Source of the DNA: Bacteroidota bacterium
Lineage (GTDB): Bacteria; Bacteroidota; Bacteroidia; Chitinophagales; Chitinophagaceae
Assembly: GCA_030706735.1 (NCBI GenBank)
Contig: JAUZNZ010000008.1
Coordinates: 100,163 to 164,162 of the forward strand
Direction: 5' to 3'
DNA: 64,000 nt
Position numbers and translations under genes: made by a program. Below the pieces are notes generated by a model, which searched no databases, was not told the DNA's origin, and was given only the letters and a program-made list of their open reading frames with translations. Below, piece by piece: positions 62,780-64,000 of the stretch. Positions within the stretch are counted from its first letter, which is position 1, and every line of letters starts with the position of its first letter.

Positions 62780-64000
62780 ATGAATTTTGTCGTTTATATA
62801 TCCTTCTTATTGTTAGGCTTTCATCGGCAAGTGCCGGGCCAGGATTCGACCCATGATGAAGTGGCCGACAACATGCTTATCTATCAACGCACGGTTGGAG
62901 GCTGGCCAAAGCATATCGGGAATGAAAAGATCGACTATACCAGACATCTCAGTCCCGCTGAACGGGCGGCCTTCATCGACGACGCGTCCATGAACGATGC
63001 CACCATCGACAATGACGCGACGACCAAAGAGATCAGGTACCTGGTGAAAGCATCTGCCCGGACAGGGAACAGGGACTATTTACACGCGGCTGAAAGAGGG
63101 ATCCGGTACCTCCTCGAAATGCAGTATAAGGATGGAGGTTTTCCGCAGTTCTACCCCGATAAAAGCCTCTACCGGAGCGAGATCACCTATAATGACAATG
63201 CCATGGTGAACGCGCTGAACGTTCTCGATGATGTCGCGCTGGGCATGAACGGTCTCGACGTCGTCGATCCCTCTCTCAAAGCTCCATCGGCGGACGCGGT
63301 ACGGAGGGGCATCGTATGCATTCTTAAAACGCAATGGAAGTCCGGCGGAAAGTTGACGGCCTGGTGTGCTCAATATGACCGCCGCACCTATGAGCCTGCG
63401 AAGGCAAGGAGCTATGAGCTCCCTTCGCTGAGCGGCAATGAGAGCGTGGGCATCGTCGAATTCCTTATGCGCGTTCCCCGTCCTTCGCCGGCTATACGCG
63501 AGGCCATTACCAGCGCGGTCGATTGGTTCAGAAAGGTGAAGATCGACGGGTTTCGCTTCGTATTTGTCCGCGATCCCTCACAGCCGAATGGCATGGACCG
63601 GGTACTGCAGTCCTCGCCGGGCTCCGTCATCTGGGCACGTTTTTACGATCTGGGCTCGAATGTCCCCTTTTTTTGCGGGAGGGACGGCATCCGGAAAAGA
63701 ACGGTTGCCGAAATAGAGCATGAACGCCGGGTCGGCTACGCCTGGTATGGGGAATGGCCTGCGAAGTTGCTGGATAAGGAGTACCCGGCCTGGCTCGGGG
63801 CCAATGGCCTCCCGGACGGCGCCTCAGCGCCGACGCCCCGCGCAAAGATCATCGTCGATCCATCCGGCAAAGGAGATTTCAAAACCATTCAGGACGCACT
63901 GAACAGTCTTCCCGACCACTCCGGTGAACCACGTCTGATATTCATCAGAGAGGGCATCTATAAGGAAAAGATATTTATAGACAAGGATAATATCGTCCTC
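62780..64000 (+). CDS. PL10 pectate lyase fused to CE8 pectin methylesterase, 3' end outside window
   Basis: From ATG 62780 the frame stays open to the edge (407 codons). It begins with a signal peptide (MNFVVYISFLLLGFHRQVPG). PL10 features are YQRTVGGWPKHIG, NDATTKEIRYLVKASARTGN, GGFPQFYPDKSLYRSEITYN, NDNAMVNALN, GKLTAWCAQYDRRTYEPAKA and the late FVFVRDPSQPNG with GYAWYGEWPAKLL. After a Pro/Ala-rich linker (DGASAPTPRAK, about residue 350) a CE8 domain begins: IIVDPSGKGDFKTIQDALNS. The lyase half cleaves de-esterified polygalacturonate by beta-elimination, and the esterase half prepares the substrate. The active-site part of CE8 lies beyond the window. Confidence 0.92.
   Translation, partial: MNFVVYISFLLLGFHRQVPGQDSTHDEVADNMLIYQRTVGGWPKHIGNEKIDYTRHLSPAERAAFIDDASMNDATIDNDATTKEIRYLVKASARTGNRDYLHAAERGIRYLLEMQYKDGGFPQFYPDKSLYRSEITYNDNAMVNALNVLDDVALGMNGLDVVDPSLKAPSADAVRRGIVCILKTQWKSGGKLTAWCAQYDRRTYEPAKARSYELPSLSGNESVGIVEFLMRVPRPSPAIREAITSAVDWFRKVKIDGFRFVFVRDPSQPNGMDRVLQSSPGSVIWARFYDLGSNVPFFCGRDGIRKRTVAEIEHERRVGYAWYGEWPAKLLDKEYPAWLGANGLPDGASAPTPRAKIIVDPSGKGDFKTIQDALNSLPDHSGEPRLIFIREGIYKEKIFIDKDNIVL

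Overview
The window reads as a chromosomal segment of a Bacteroidota bacterium. The evidence is three SusC/SusD pairs, TonB-dependent receptors with N-terminal carboxypeptidase-like domains, a DUF4249 lipoprotein, few Shine-Dalgarno sites, and one clean TAnnTTTG -7 box just upstream of a start codon. The moderately high G+C and the gene types suggest Chitinophagaceae; that placement is inference.

Layout. (1) 1-11.4 kb is sugar uptake and L-rhamnose catabolism: a LacI-type repressor cut by the left edge, a divergent sugar-porter MFS gene, an NTF2-like secreted protein, then rhaT, the fused rhamnulose-1-phosphate aldolase/lactaldehyde dehydrogenase, rhaM, rhaI, rhaB and a GntR-type regulator. 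Gaps are short and the last junctions overlap. A Gfo/Idh/MocA oxidoreductase and a HAD phosphatase follow. (2) 11.4-18.4 kb is housekeeping and stress: a TonB receptor with DUF4249 lipoprotein, an NtrC-type sigma-54 activator, an orphan receiver, Dps, and a YtxH/holin/unknown trio. (3) 18.4-31.6 kb is a mixed, partly decayed accessory stretch: an AraC-type remnant and a 5'-truncated GH51 joined head to head at a deletion scar, GH43, a DODA-like dioxygenase, a minus-strand block (giant FAD/Fe-S dehydrogenase, Kir channel, Omp85-like barrel, Ntn hydrolase), GH88 and a glycosyltransferase. (4) 31.6-64 kb is a large pectin / rhamnogalacturonan utilisation region: susC1-susD1, susC2-susD2 (susD2 has an in-frame amber stop), PL22, GH106, GH28, CE12, a six-hairpin glycosidase of unknown specificity, a GH105-CE15 fusion, susC3-susD3, CE12, CE8, GH28, an oxidoreductase, and a PL10-CE8 fusion that runs off the right edge.

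How the parts fit. The surface and periplasmic enzymes would de-esterify and cleave homogalacturonan and rhamnogalacturonan-I. SusCD pairs would import oligomers; GH106, GH105/GH88, PL22 and GH28 would finish them. Released L-rhamnose would enter through RhaT and become DHAP plus lactate through the rha operon at the left. A conserved element (core GGGAACGATTGCGTA) lies at five intergenic places: upstream of all three susC genes, upstream of PL10-CE8, and once as an orphan. This suggests one shared regulator for these units, since no sensor or ECF sigma gene sits beside them.

No tRNA, rRNA, CRISPR array, insertion sequence or phage genes were seen.
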